DNA from: Pedobacter sp. N36a
GTDB lineage: Bacteria > Bacteroidota > Bacteroidia > Sphingobacteriales > Sphingobacteriaceae
Direction: 5' to 3'
DNA length: 64,000 bases
NCBI RefSeq assembly: GCF_014472395.1
Contig: NZ_JACSZW010000001.1
Location: 770,626-834,625 of the forward strand
Below are positions 9,054-17,947 of this stretch, piece by piece. The notes under the pieces were generated by a model. The model was not told where the DNA came from and searched no databases. It saw only the letters and a program-made list of their open reading frames with translations. The translations under genes were made by a program, and so were the position numbers. Positions within the stretch are counted from its first letter, which is position 1, and the number at the start of each line of letters is the position of its first letter.

Positions 9054-10016
9054 ATGAAAGCTATAAGCAAAGTACTGCTCCCTTTATCCCTGATCTACCT
9101 GCTAGCCACCAATCCGGTTTCGGCACAAAGCTTCAAAAATGAGTTTGGTTTCAAGAGCGACAATGATTCTTATCTGCTACAGGGTTCTGACCGCTATTAT
9201 ACCAATGGTTTATTTATCAATTTCCGACATGCTTTGAATCAAAGCGGGCTTCCGGAAAAACTGGAAAAGAAAAATTATGAAATTGCTGTTGGGCAAAAGA
9301 TGTACAATCCTTATTCTGGCTCAGCACCTGATCCGGCAAAACAGGACCGTCCATTTGCAGGCTATTTATATGCGGAAGCTGGATTGAACTGGTTTTATAA
9401 AAATGAAAGTATTTTGAAGACCAGCGCACAGATTGGCGTAACCGGCCCGGCGTCATTGGCAGAAAAAGGTCAGGAATTGCTGCATAAAACCGTAGGTTTC
9501 TATAAGCTGGAGGGCTGGGATTACCAGATTAAAGAAGAAATGCAGGTAAATTTATCCGCGCAATACACAAGACTATTACACCGTTTTAAAGATCAGGCGG
9601 CTGACTTCTCATTTGAAGGTTATGCGAATGTGGGAACTACCTTTAGTGGTGCCGGTGCAGGAATTTTGTTCAGAGCAGGCCGGATTAACCAGCTTTTCAA
9701 TGCAGCTTATACCAACTCGGTGATTGGCAACCAGTCAAAAACAAAAAATTTAGTAAAAAGTGAGCTGTTCTTTTATGCAAAACCGCAGCTCAATTTTGTG
9801 GCTTATGATGCCACTATACAAGGCAGCATGTTTAACAACGCCAGTCCGGTTACTTTTGGTGTTAAACCGATGGTCTTCGCGCAGCAGCTGGGATTCAATT
9901 ACAGCAGTCAGCGGTTTACCTTCGATTTTGGAATGATATTCAAGACTAAGGAAGTGAAAAGTATCGCCAGAGCGCATCAATATGGCAGCATCAGTATGTT
10001 TTACCGATTCAACTAA
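9054..10016 (+). CDS. LpxR-family lipid A 3'-O-deacylase-like outer-membrane protein
   Basis: A 320-residue protein with a Sec signal peptide (residues 1-24, ending VSAQ). The N-terminal FKSDNDSYLLQGSDRYYTNGLFI is close to the LpxR (DUF2219) signature: an Asp-Asn-Asp cluster followed by Asp-x-Tyr-Tyr-Thr-Asn-Gly. This forms the calcium and active-site region at the barrel wall. Later blocks DRPFAGYLYAEAG and TGPASLAEKGQELLHK also fit; the latter contains the expected His. In the known family the enzyme removes the 3'-acyloxyacyl group from lipid A in the outer leaflet. The chain ends SMFYRFN, which lacks a perfect terminal Phe. Family membership is well supported, the exact reaction here is inferred. 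Confidence 0.8.
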   Translation: MKAISKVLLPLSLIYLLATNPVSAQSFKNEFGFKSDNDSYLLQGSDRYYTNGLFINFRHALNQSGLPEKLEKKNYEIAVGQKMYNPYSGSAPDPAKQDRPFAGYLYAEAGLNWFYKNESILKTSAQIGVTGPASLAEKGQELLHKTVGFYKLEGWDYQIKEEMQVNLSAQYTRLLHRFKDQAADFSFEGYANVGTTFSGAGAGILFRAGRINQLFNAAYTNSVIGNQSKTKNLVKSELFFYAKPQLNFVAYDATIQGSMFNNASPVTFGVKPMVFAQQLGFNYSSQRFTFDFGMIFKTKEVKSIARAHQYGSISMFYRFN

Positions 10017-10028
10017 TTCAGCAGTAAG

Positions 10029-10439
10029 TTAGTCCAGGGCAGGACGTTTCCGCAAGATTTTCTTTGTGGAAACGCTCTGTTTGTCCTGTAGCCGCTTCCT
10101 GATCACCGACTTCGGTGTCTTGGTGGGCTTCCTCTTTTTTTGAAGGTGCAGGCCAGATTTCAGCAGCGCGATCAATTTTAAGATCGTTCGCTCTTTGTTC
10201 ATCAGCTGACTTCTGTCTTCCTGGGAAACGATGTGCAGGTTTCCTTCCTGATCCAGGCGATTGGCCAATCTTTCCAGCAGCAATGTCCTTTCTTCTTCCG
10301 TCAAAAAAACTGCGGATGGCAAGTGAAGAATCAGCTCTACTTTACTGGAAACCTTATTTACATGCTGACCGCCTTTACCTCCGCTTCTCGAAGTTTTAAA
10401 GCTGACCGCTTTTAGTATCTCTTCTTTATTGGGTAGCAT
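10029..10439 (-). CDS. arfB: Peptidyl-tRNA hydrolase ArfB (ribosome rescue)
   Basis: A 136-residue class I release-factor-like protein. The catalytic loop SRSGGKGGQHVNKVSSKVEL carries the GGQ motif (residues 23-25), and the C-terminus is a flexible Lys/Arg-rich tail (KKRKPTKTPKS, KKILRKRPALD) of the type that enters the empty mRNA channel. ArfB hydrolyses peptidyl-tRNA on ribosomes stalled without a stop codon. It lacks the codon-recognition domain of RF1/RF2, as expected for this family (about 140 residues). It is convergent with the LpxR-like gene (12 bp gap) and divergent from cmk. Confidence 0.93.
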   Translation of the reverse strand: MLPNKEEILKAVSFKTSRSGGKGGQHVNKVSSKVELILHLPSAVFLTEEERTLLLERLANRLDQEGNLHIVSQEDRSQLMNKERTILKLIALLKSGLHLQKKRKPTKTPKSVIRKRLQDKQSVSTKKILRKRPALD

Positions 10440-10505
10440 GAAGTAAAAGTAGCTAAAGATAAGCTCCCATTTAAAAAAAAATGGGCGAACAATTCCCTAA
10501 AACAT

Positions 10506-10513
10506 TAACTTTG
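10506..10513 (+). promoter_or_regulatory. -7 promoter element of cmk
   Basis: TAACTTTG matches TAnnTTTG exactly. Its last base is only 6 nt before the ATG at 10520, predicting a 3-nt leader, and it argues against any start upstream of 10506. Confidence 0.5.
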
Positions 10514-10519
10514 CCCTAT

Positions 10520-11200
10520 ATGAGGAAAAATCTGGTTGTAGCTATCGATGGCTACTCATCATGTGGAAAAAGTACATTAGCGAAAGCATTGGCAAAGAAA
10601 CTAGGTTTCATTTATATTGATAGCGGAGCGATGTACCGGGCGGTCACGCTTTATTTCCTGCGCAACCACATCGACATGAATGATCCTGAAGCGGTAAAAG
10701 ACGCTTTACAGCATATCGAATTAAATTTTCATTCCAGAGATTATGAATCGCACATTACCTTAAATGGTGAAGAAGTATCTGATGAAATCAGGCTGATGCC
10801 GGTTTCAGATGCTGTGAGCGAAGTATCGGCAAATAAATTTGTCCGCAAAGACATGGTGAAACAGCAGCAGCGCATGGGCAAATCCAAGAACATTGTGATG
10901 GATGGCCGCGATATTGGCACTACTGTTTTCCCGGATGCACAAGTAAAGTTTTTCATGACTGCAGACCCAAAGATCAGAGCAGAACGTCGATATAAAGAAA
11001 TGCAAAGCAAGGGTGATACTTCGACCAGTTTAGAAGAGGTATTTGAAAATCTGGCACACCGCGACTATGCAGATACTACTCGCGTTGAAAGTCCGCTGAC
11101 ACGTGCAGAAGATGCCGTGATCCTCGATAACACCAATATCACTCCACAAGAGCAACTTGATTTTGCAATTGAGCAAGTAAAGCTTCATTTTCCTCAATAA
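10520..11200 (+). CDS. cmk: (d)CMP kinase
   Basis: A 226-residue cytosolic kinase phosphorylating CMP and dCMP with ATP. The P-loop is AIDGYSSCGKSTLAK (about residues 8-22), followed by the substrate-binding YIDSGAMYRAVTLYFL block, and later NIVMDGRDIGTTVFPDA and FFMTADPKIRAERRY, all hallmarks of Cmk. I placed the start at the ATG giving MRKNLVVAIDG. A longer frame opening at 10481 would put 13 unconserved residues before it and lie upstream of the -7 element. Length then matches the family (about 225). A terminator follows. Confidence 0.95.
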   Translation: MRKNLVVAIDGYSSCGKSTLAKALAKKLGFIYIDSGAMYRAVTLYFLRNHIDMNDPEAVKDALQHIELNFHSRDYESHITLNGEEVSDEIRLMPVSDAVSEVSANKFVRKDMVKQQQRMGKSKNIVMDGRDIGTTVFPDAQVKFFMTADPKIRAERRYKEMQSKGDTSTSLEEVFENLAHRDYADTTRVESPLTRAEDAVILDNTNITPQEQLDFAIEQVKLHFPQ

Positions 11201-11263
11201 GTAAAAATGACTAGAATAAGCTAGCTATTGTAGGCTATATACAGTAATTATCAATACATATAG

Positions 11264-11285
11264 AAGGGCCTCGGCCCTTTTTTTT
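11264..11285 (+). terminator. Terminator after cmk
   Basis: Stem AAGGGC with its complement around a short CTCG-containing loop, followed by a long T-run. Confidence 0.85.
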
Positions 11286-11359
11286 GTCAATAATCAGTTA
11301 CAAACCTCCTCTTAACTTAAACATTACAATTCCATGTTTTAACTCATATATCAGATTAA

Positions 11360-11367
11360 TACTTTTG
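11360..11367 (+). promoter_or_regulatory. -7 promoter element of the TetR/efflux transcript
   Basis: TACTTTTG matches TAnnTTTG exactly and lies 29 bp before the tetR-type gene start. Predicted transcription start is near 11371. Confidence 0.55.
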
Positions 11368-11386
11368 TTTAACAATTTTGTCAAAC
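11367..11386. promoter_or_regulatory. Candidate TetR operator
   Basis: A 20-bp near-perfect palindrome: left arm GTTTAACAA, two central bases TT, right arm TTGTCAAAC; 8 of 9 positions pair. It begins on the last base of the -7 element and covers the predicted transcription start, so a bound repressor would block initiation. An outer ACTTTTG/CAAAAGT pair flanks it. The position directly before the regulator gene suggests autoregulation. Confidence 0.6.
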
Positions 11387-11396
11387 TCAAAAGTAT

Positions 11397-11984
11397 ATGT
11401 CAACTCGCGACACTGGTACGGAACAATTAATAAAAGATACGGCTAAGCACCTATTTTTTGCCGAGGGTAAATTACATGCTACCACGCAGGAAATCGCCGA
11501 TGCAGCCGGAGTAAACCGTACGCTCGTAAATTATTATTTTCGCTCCCGGGACATCCTGTTTGATCAGGTGTTCAATGAGGCACAAGAAGGCTTTGTCTGC
11601 ACGCTGGATGAAGTATTTGACTCCAAAATGCCTTTTAAAGAAAAGATCAGAAATCTGATCTCTGTATTCATCAAAGAAACGGCTAAATACCCTTTTCGCC
11701 AGCTCTTCATCATTACAGAAATGAATAGAAATGAGTTGATCAATGCGAAGAAATCAAGAACTAAAAAAGTGAAAGCGTTTATGGAAGAGATCCAGATAGA
11801 AATGGATAAAGGCCTCGTTAAGAAAATGGATCCAAGACAATTTATGCTGAACCTATTCTCTTTAATGGCACATCCTTTCCTTACAGCACCGCTTCATAAA
11901 GCAATATTTGGCATGAATGATGAAGAATACGCCATTTTGATGGAGGATCGCAAGCAGCTGATCTACGAAACCATCTTCCCCTAA
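11397..11984 (+). CDS. TetR/AcrR-family repressor
   Basis: A 195-residue regulator. The N-terminal HTH is typical: AKHLFFAEGKLHATTQEIADAAGVNRTLVNYYFRSRDILFDQVF, with the recognition helix around residues 39-50. The C-terminal all-helical part is variable, as expected for ligand binding. It is the first gene before the adaptor, pump and outer-membrane genes of an RND system (57 bp to the adaptor), so it probably controls that system in response to a pump substrate. A palindrome overlapping its own promoter is the likely operator. Cytosolic, presumably dimeric. The ligand cannot be told from sequence. Confidence 0.93.
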   Translation: MSTRDTGTEQLIKDTAKHLFFAEGKLHATTQEIADAAGVNRTLVNYYFRSRDILFDQVFNEAQEGFVCTLDEVFDSKMPFKEKIRNLISVFIKETAKYPFRQLFIITEMNRNELINAKKSRTKKVKAFMEEIQIEMDKGLVKKMDPRQFMLNLFSLMAHPFLTAPLHKAIFGMNDEEYAILMEDRKQLIYETIFP

Positions 11985-12040
11985 AATTACCCTATATATT
12001 ATATCCTCTTAAAAACAAAAAACGAACAATACCCATAAAA

Positions 12041-13207
12041 ATGAGATACACAATTCAATCACTATTATTGCTTCCGGCATTCATGATTTTAAGTTCATGC
12101 GGAAATAGCGGATCAAAACCAGGCGGCCCTGGAGCGGGTGCCCCTCAGGTCAAAGAATATAAAGTTTTAGAACTGCAGCCACGCAGCGCAACGTTAAACA
12201 CAGACTACCCTGCCAGTATCCAGGGCCAGCAAAATATAGAAATCAGACCAAGAGTGGATGGGTATGTGGAGAAGATTTTTGTAGATGAAGGTTCTGTAGT
12301 CAGAAAAGGACAGCCATTGTTCAAAATCAATGCTCCTCAATATGAGCAGGAAGTACGTACAGCTACTGCGAGCATTAAAAGTGCAGAAGCAGAACTGAGC
12401 TCGGCAAACATGGCTGTAAATAAAGTAAAACCGTTGGTAGAGAAAGACATCGTGAGTAAATACGAGTTAGAATCTGCACAATACACTTACCAGGCAAAAT
12501 TAGCAGCACTGGCACAAGCGAAAGCGGCTTTATCAAATGCAAAAACCAATTTAGGTTATACTACAGTAACCAGTCCGGTAGACGGAGTAGTGGGTGCAAT
12601 TCCTTTCCGTTTAGGAAGTTTGGTGAGCGGCAACAATGCTGAGCCATTAACGACGGTGTCCAGCACAGGAAACGTGTATGCTTATTTTGCATTCAATGAA
12701 AAACTGCTGCTTCACTTCTTTAAAGACGATAAGGGAATGACGCTGGCACAAAAGCTGGCTAAGCTTCCTGAAGTTTCTTTAATCTTATCTGACGGTACTT
12801 TATATGATCATAAAGGACGTATTCAAACCATCACCGGACAAATCAATACGGCTACAGGCTCTGCAAATGTACGTGCGAGTTTCCCAAATCCTAAAGGCCT
12901 AATCCGCAGCGGAAGCAGTGCAACAGTAAGAATTCCAGATGCCATTACAGATGCTATTGTAGTTCCTCAAAGTGCGACTTATGAGCTGCAGGACAAGCGT
13001 TTTGCTGTTGTGGTAGATAAAGATGGTAAAACGAAAAGCACGGCCATTACCGTAATGAAAAATACCGCAGGTACTTACTTTGTGGTGGAAGAAGGTCTGA
13101 AAGCAGGTGATAAAATCGTGTTAGAAGGTGTTGGTACCTTAAAAGACGATACACAGATTAAAGTAACCCCAGTAGGCGCAGACGTTGTTTACGCAGATTT
13201 AAAATAA
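12041..13207 (+). CDS. RND efflux periplasmic adaptor (AcrA-type lipoprotein)
   Basis: A 388-residue membrane-fusion protein. It starts with a lipoprotein signal peptide (lipobox ILSSC, Cys20) and a Gly/Pro-rich linker. The lipoyl/barrel-sandwich halves (IEIRPRVDGYVEKIFVDEG and LGYTTVTSPVDGVVGAI) flank an alpha-helical hairpin rich in Ala (about 100-165). A beta-barrel and membrane-proximal domain (GKIVLEGVG-like end) follow. It links the inner-membrane pump to the outer-membrane channel. The pump gene begins 9 bp downstream, so the two are co-transcribed. Substrate unknown. Confidence 0.95.
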   Translation: MRYTIQSLLLLPAFMILSSCGNSGSKPGGPGAGAPQVKEYKVLELQPRSATLNTDYPASIQGQQNIEIRPRVDGYVEKIFVDEGSVVRKGQPLFKINAPQYEQEVRTATASIKSAEAELSSANMAVNKVKPLVEKDIVSKYELESAQYTYQAKLAALAQAKAALSNAKTNLGYTTVTSPVDGVVGAIPFRLGSLVSGNNAEPLTTVSSTGNVYAYFAFNEKLLLHFFKDDKGMTLAQKLAKLPEVSLILSDGTLYDHKGRIQTITGQINTATGSANVRASFPNPKGLIRSGSSATVRIPDAITDAIVVPQSATYELQDKRFAVVVDKDGKTKSTAITVMKNTAGTYFVVEEGLKAGDKIVLEGVGTLKDDTQIKVTPVGADVVYADLK

Positions 13208-13216
13208 GATCCATAT

Positions 13217-16200
13217 ATGTTTAAAATATTCATACAGCGCCCGGTGCTCTCTACAGTGATCTCTGTGATCATCGTGATCCTGGGACTACTAGGGCTGCTC
13301 GCGCTACCCATTTCACAATACCCCGACATTGCCCCTCCTACTGTGCAGGTTTCTGCCGCATATACGGGTGCCAATGCCGACGTGGTACTTAAAAGTGTCA
13401 TCATTCCACTGGAAGAGCAGATCAATGGGGTAGAGAACATGACTTACATGACCTCTACCGCAACTAATGATGGTTCTGCCAGTATTAACATTTTCTTTAA
13501 AGTAGGAACTGATCCCGATTTAGCTGCCGTAAACGTGCAGAATAGGGTGTCCAGAGCCACCAGCTTACTGCCTCAGGAGGTAACGCAAGCCGGGGTTACA
13601 GTAACCAAGAGTCAGAGTAGTAATCTATTGATTTTCTCCCTTTACAGTGATAATCCTGCTTACGACCAGACTTTCTTACAGAATTACGCTAAAATCAACC
13701 TGGTTCCTGCCATTCAAAGGGTAACTGGTGTAGGTAATGCTACGATCTTTGGCTCTAAAGATTACTCGATGCGTATCTGGTTAAAACCAGATATGATGGC
13801 ACAATACAGCTTGATTCCTGCGGATATTTCAGCAGCATTGGCTGAGCAGAATATCGAAGCCGCACCAGGTAAATTTGGAGAGAACGGCGACGAAGCTTTT
13901 CAATATGTAATCAAATACAAAGGAAGGTTAACCAAAGCAACCGAGTTTGAAAACATCGTTGTGAAATCAGCTGGCAACGGTCAGTTATTACGACTAAAAG
14001 ATGTGGCGAGAGTAGAACTAGGTTCTTTAAGTTATAGCTCTAACATCAACACGAACGGTAAACCATCTGTGGGTATGGCGATTAGCCAGACTCCGGGATC
14101 CAATGCAAGAGACGTAATTAATCAGTCCAAAAAGATCATCGACGAAGCCTCAAAAGACTTCCCTAAAGGTGTAAATTATGTTTACCTGGTGGATGTAAAT
14201 GAAAACCTGGATGCTTCAATTGAGAAAGTAGTACATACCCTTATTGAAGCCTTTATCCTGGTATTTATCGTAGTATTTATTTTCCTACAGGATTTCCGTT
14301 CTACCTTAATTCCTGCAATAGCAGTACCGGTAGCAATCGTAGGTACTTTCTTCTTCTTAAACTTATTTGGTTTTACGATCAACTTACTGACCTTATTTGC
14401 ACTAGTCCTCGCCATAGGTATTGTAGTGGATGATGCGATTGTGGTCGTAGAGGCCGTCCATGCCAAGTTAGATCATGGTTATAAATCCGCCAGAAAAGCG
14501 ACGATTGATGCCATGAGTGAGATTTCAGGAGCGATTATCTCAATTACCCTTGTAATGGCGGCTGTATTTATTCCAGTAACCTTTATCACAGGTTCTACAG
14601 GGGTATTCTACAAGCAATTCGGTATTACACTTGCGGTAGCAATTATCTTATCCGCAGTAAACGCGTTGACCTTAAGTCCGGCATTATGTGCTTTGTTACT
14701 AAAACCACATGCAGACGACCATAAGCACAAAAGTTTTATCCAGCGTTTTTACACCGCTTTCAACGTTTCATTTGATAACGTAACCAACAAATACAAAAAA
14801 TCTATTCAGTTCCTTTCTGTGAAGAAATGGATAGTATTGGGAGCGATTGTGTTGTTCAGTGGAGCTTTAGTTTTCATGATGAAAACCACACCATCTGCTT
14901 TCGTTCCTGCGGAAGATCAGGGTACCATTTTTGCCAATATCAGTTTACCGCCATCGGCATCTATGGAACGTTCCACGATCATCGCGAAGCAAGTAGATAG
15001 TCTGGCACATACCATTCCGGAAGTAAAAAACACCTTACGTATTGTGGGGCAAAACTTTACTGCTGGTCAGGGTAGTGCTTACAGTATGGTCATTCTGAAA
15101 CTGAAAACCTGGAGCGACCGCGACCGCGGTATTCAGGAAGTGATCGGCGAACTTTTCGCAAAAACCGCAGGCATCAGAGACGCCAGCATCTTCTTCATCT
15201 CCCCTCCTACGATTCAAGGATTCGGACAAAGTGGTGGTTTTGAGTTCCAGGTACAGGATAAAGGCGGACATACCGTTCAGGAATTGTTCAAGGTCAACTC
15301 TGATTTCCTGGCCAACTTGTCTAAACGCCCGGAAATTCAATATGCAACCACTTCATTCAACCCGAACTTCCCGCAGTACATGCTGGATGTAAACTTGGAA
15401 AAATGTAAGGAAGCAGGAATTACTGTAAACTCAGTACTGAATACCTTACAAGGATATTACGGTGGATTGTATGCTTCCAACTTTAACCAGTTTGGTAAGC
15501 AATACCGCGTAATGATTCAGGCGGATGCCAATTACCGTAAAAATCCGGAAGGATTGAACAAAGTATTTGTTAGAAACAGCAAAGGCGAAATGGCGCCAAT
15601 CACGGAATTCATCAACATGACCAGAGTATACGGTCCGGAGTCAATTTCGAGGTTCAACCTTTTCAGCTCGATTGCGGTTACAGGTGCCCCAAATGCAGGT
15701 TACAGTTCTGGAGATGCGATTAAAGCGATTCAGGAAGTGGCTGCAGAATCATTGCCGGCAGGTTATGGTTATGACTTCTCTGGTCTAACCCGTGAAGAAT
15801 TAGCTTCTGGCAGTCAGACGGTGTTTATCTTTATCTTATGTCTGATCTTTGTTTACTTCCTGTTGAGTGCGCAATATGAAAGTTATATCCTTCCATTTGC
15901 CGTAATTCTATCTATTCCATTCGGTTTAGCAGGAGCTTACTTATTCTCGATCATCTTCAAATTAAACAGTAATATTTACCTGCAGATCTCCCTCATCATG
16001 CTGATTGGTCTATTGGCCAAGAACGGTATTTTGATTGTAGAGTTTGCACTGGAAAGAAGGCGTCAGGGACTGGACATTGTACAATCGGCCATTCAAGGTG
16101 CGGTTGCGCGTTTCAGACCGATCCTAATGACTTCATTTGCCTTCATTTTTGGATTGGTTCCATTGATGTTCTCTACCGGTGCCGGTGCAGTAGGTAATAA

Positions 16201-16405
16201 ATCTATTGGTACAGGTGCTGTAGGTGGTATGTTGATCGGAACAATTTTAGGGGTATTTGTGATCCCGGTATTGTTCATTATTTTCCAGACGTTACAGGAA
16301 AAAATCAGTGGTCCTTTACACTTAAAGACTTACGACGATGATGACGAAGACGCTATCGATCCGACTAAAGCTAAAAAAGCGCCACAGCATTCATCCATTA
16401 ATTAA
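13217..16405 (+). CDS. RND multidrug efflux pump, inner-membrane subunit (HAE1/AcrB type)
   Basis: A 1062-residue proton-driven antiporter with the usual 12-TM duplicated topology and two large periplasmic loops. It begins MFKIFIQRPVLSTVISVIIV. TM4 holds the proton-relay pair in LVLAIGIVVDDAIVVVEAV. Other HAE1 blocks are PISQYPDIAPPTVQVSA, SPALCALLLKP, MKTTPSAFVPAEDQG and, in the second half, LIGLLAKNGILIVEFA with its conserved Lys. The C-terminus is acidic then basic (YDDDDEDA, then KAKKAP). The adaptor precedes and the channel gene follows by 8 bp. It probably exports drugs, bile-type compounds or lipophilic metabolites; which ones is unknown. Confidence 0.96.
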   Translation: MFKIFIQRPVLSTVISVIIVILGLLGLLALPISQYPDIAPPTVQVSAAYTGANADVVLKSVIIPLEEQINGVENMTYMTSTATNDGSASINIFFKVGTDPDLAAVNVQNRVSRATSLLPQEVTQAGVTVTKSQSSNLLIFSLYSDNPAYDQTFLQNYAKINLVPAIQRVTGVGNATIFGSKDYSMRIWLKPDMMAQYSLIPADISAALAEQNIEAAPGKFGENGDEAFQYVIKYKGRLTKATEFENIVVKSAGNGQLLRLKDVARVELGSLSYSSNINTNGKPSVGMAISQTPGSNARDVINQSKKIIDEASKDFPKGVNYVYLVDVNENLDASIEKVVHTLIEAFILVFIVVFIFLQDFRSTLIPAIAVPVAIVGTFFFLNLFGFTINLLTLFALVLAIGIVVDDAIVVVEAVHAKLDHGYKSARKATIDAMSEISGAIISITLVMAAVFIPVTFITGSTGVFYKQFGITLAVAIILSAVNALTLSPALCALLLKPHADDHKHKSFIQRFYTAFNVSFDNVTNKYKKSIQFLSVKKWIVLGAIVLFSGALVFMMKTTPSAFVPAEDQGTIFANISLPPSASMERSTIIAKQVDSLAHTIPEVKNTLRIVGQNFTAGQGSAYSMVILKLKTWSDRDRGIQEVIGELFAKTAGIRDASIFFISPPTIQGFGQSGGFEFQVQDKGGHTVQELFKVNSDFLANLSKRPEIQYATTSFNPNFPQYMLDVNLEKCKEAGITVNSVLNTLQGYYGGLYASNFNQFGKQYRVMIQADANYRKNPEGLNKVFVRNSKGEMAPITEFINMTRVYGPESISRFNLFSSIAVTGAPNAGYSSGDAIKAIQEVAAESLPAGYGYDFSGLTREELASGSQTVFIFILCLIFVYFLLSAQYESYILPFAVILSIPFGLAGAYLFSIIFKLNSNIYLQISLIMLIGLLAKNGILIVEFALERRRQGLDIVQSAIQGAVARFRPILMTSFAFIFGLVPLMFSTGAGAVGNKSIGTGAVGGMLIGTILGVFVIPVLFIIFQTLQEKISGPLHLKTYDDDDEDAIDPTKAKKAPQHSSIN

Positions 16406-16413
16406 GAGAAACA

Positions 16414-17820
16414 ATGATTTTATCCTATAAAAAACAGATGTTCACCCTTGCATTAGCGGTTACCGTTTTTGCCTCTTGCAGGGTGACTAAACCTTACGAA
16501 AGTCCGCAGTTAAAAACGATGGGACTGTTTCGTGAGCAAACGTCAACAGACAGCACCACCATGGCGAATACGCCATGGCAAACAGTGTTTGCTGATCCGC
16601 AGTTGTCGGGATTGATCCAGGAAGGCCTGGATCAAAATCTGGACCTGAAAAATGCGGTTCAGAATATTGTACAGTCCAAAGCAACCTTACAGCAAAGTAA
16701 AGCGGCCTTTTTCCCTACGCTGACCGCTGATGTGAACGCGGCAAGGAACAAGCAGTCAGAAGCTGGATTAAACTTTCCTCCGGGTATCAATATCAATACG
16801 CTGACCAACTCTTTCAAAGCGCAGCTGAGCACCAGCTGGGAAGCCGATATCTGGGGTAAAATGAGCAGTGCGAAAAGAGCTGCCTTAGCGACATACTTCC
16901 AAACGGATGCTGCAAAAAGAGCGGTACAAACTCAGCTGATTGCTGACATTGCTACCAATTACTATACCTTACTTGCATTAGACAGTCAGCTGGAAATTAC
17001 GCAGCAGACTTTGAAAAGCAGGATTAATGGAGTTGAAACCATGAAAGCTTTGAAAGAAGGTGCAGTAGTAAATGGTGCGGCAGTGGTTCAAAGTGAGGCG
17101 AGCAGATATGCAACAGAAGTAACGATTCCAGATTTAAAGAGAACCATCAGGGAGACCGAAAACGCGTTAAACATCCTATTGGCAAGAGCTCCAGGACCTA
17201 TTAACCGTGGTAAATTACAAAATCAGAATCCGACCAGCGATTTAAAAATCGGTGTTCCTACGCAATTGCTGGAAAACAGACCAGATGTACAAGCTGCAGA
17301 GTTTGCTTTCAGAAGCGCATTTGAGAACACCAACCTTGCCCGCACTTATTTCTACCCTTCCTTCACCATTACGGCGACAGGTGGTTTGTCAAGTCTGGAT
17401 CTTAAAGACTTTTTCGACAAGTCGGTATTTTATAATTTGTTAGGTGGATTAACACAGCCGATCTTCAATAAAGGCTTAAATAAAGCCAGGTTAACTACTG
17501 CAAAATCCGTTCAGGAGCAAGCAGTAAACAGCTTCCAGAAAACATTACTGCTAGCGGGCCGAGAAGTATCGGATGCTTTATACACTTACCAAACAGCAGT
17601 AGAAAAAGAAGAAGCGCGTGCAAAACAAATTGCTGCTTTACAAAAAGCAGTAGATTATACTCAGGAATTATTGAGATATAGCTCTGCGACAAACTATACA
17701 GATGTATTGACTTCAGAGCAAAGTTTGCTTGCAGCACAACTGAGTGGTGTAAATGACAGGTTACAAAAACTACAATCTGTAGTCAATCTATACAGAGCGT
17801 TAGGTGGAGGCTGGAAATAA
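16414..17820 (+). CDS. RND efflux outer-membrane channel lipoprotein (OprM/NodT type)
   Basis: A 468-residue TolC-superfamily protein. The signal peptide ends in a lipobox (VFASC, Cys22 or so), so it is acylated like OprM. The two duplicated helical halves are visible: PWQTVFADPQLSGLIQEGLDQNLDLKNA with an Ala/Gln-rich helix, then LLENRPDVQAAEFAFRSA. The C-terminal YRALGGGW motif is diagnostic of the OprM/NodT subfamily. It closes the operon and is followed by a strong terminator. It forms the outer-membrane exit duct with the adaptor and pump just upstream. Confidence 0.95.
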   Translation: MILSYKKQMFTLALAVTVFASCRVTKPYESPQLKTMGLFREQTSTDSTTMANTPWQTVFADPQLSGLIQEGLDQNLDLKNAVQNIVQSKATLQQSKAAFFPTLTADVNAARNKQSEAGLNFPPGININTLTNSFKAQLSTSWEADIWGKMSSAKRAALATYFQTDAAKRAVQTQLIADIATNYYTLLALDSQLEITQQTLKSRINGVETMKALKEGAVVNGAAVVQSEASRYATEVTIPDLKRTIRETENALNILLARAPGPINRGKLQNQNPTSDLKIGVPTQLLENRPDVQAAEFAFRSAFENTNLARTYFYPSFTITATGGLSSLDLKDFFDKSVFYNLLGGLTQPIFNKGLNKARLTTAKSVQEQAVNSFQKTLLLAGREVSDALYTYQTAVEKEEARAKQIAALQKAVDYTQELLRYSSATNYTDVLTSEQSLLAAQLSGVNDRLQKLQSVVNLYRALGGGWK

Positions 17821-17869
17821 TTTCTGCTAAAGCATAATCGTAAAAACGCCCCAAGAAGTAAAATACACA

Positions 17870-17907
17870 GCCCCCAAAAAGTTAGACACTTTTTGAGGGC
17901 TTTTTTA
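17870..17907. terminator. Terminator between the two convergent efflux operons
   Basis: A 13-bp stem with one mismatch (GCCCCCAAAAAGT at 17870-17882 against 17888-17900), then a T-run. It ends the first efflux operon and lies 41 bp beyond the minus-strand pump gene's stop. Confidence 0.85.
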
Positions 17908-17947
17908 TAATATAGGAAATCCTGATCCGTATGTAAAAAATGAGGAA

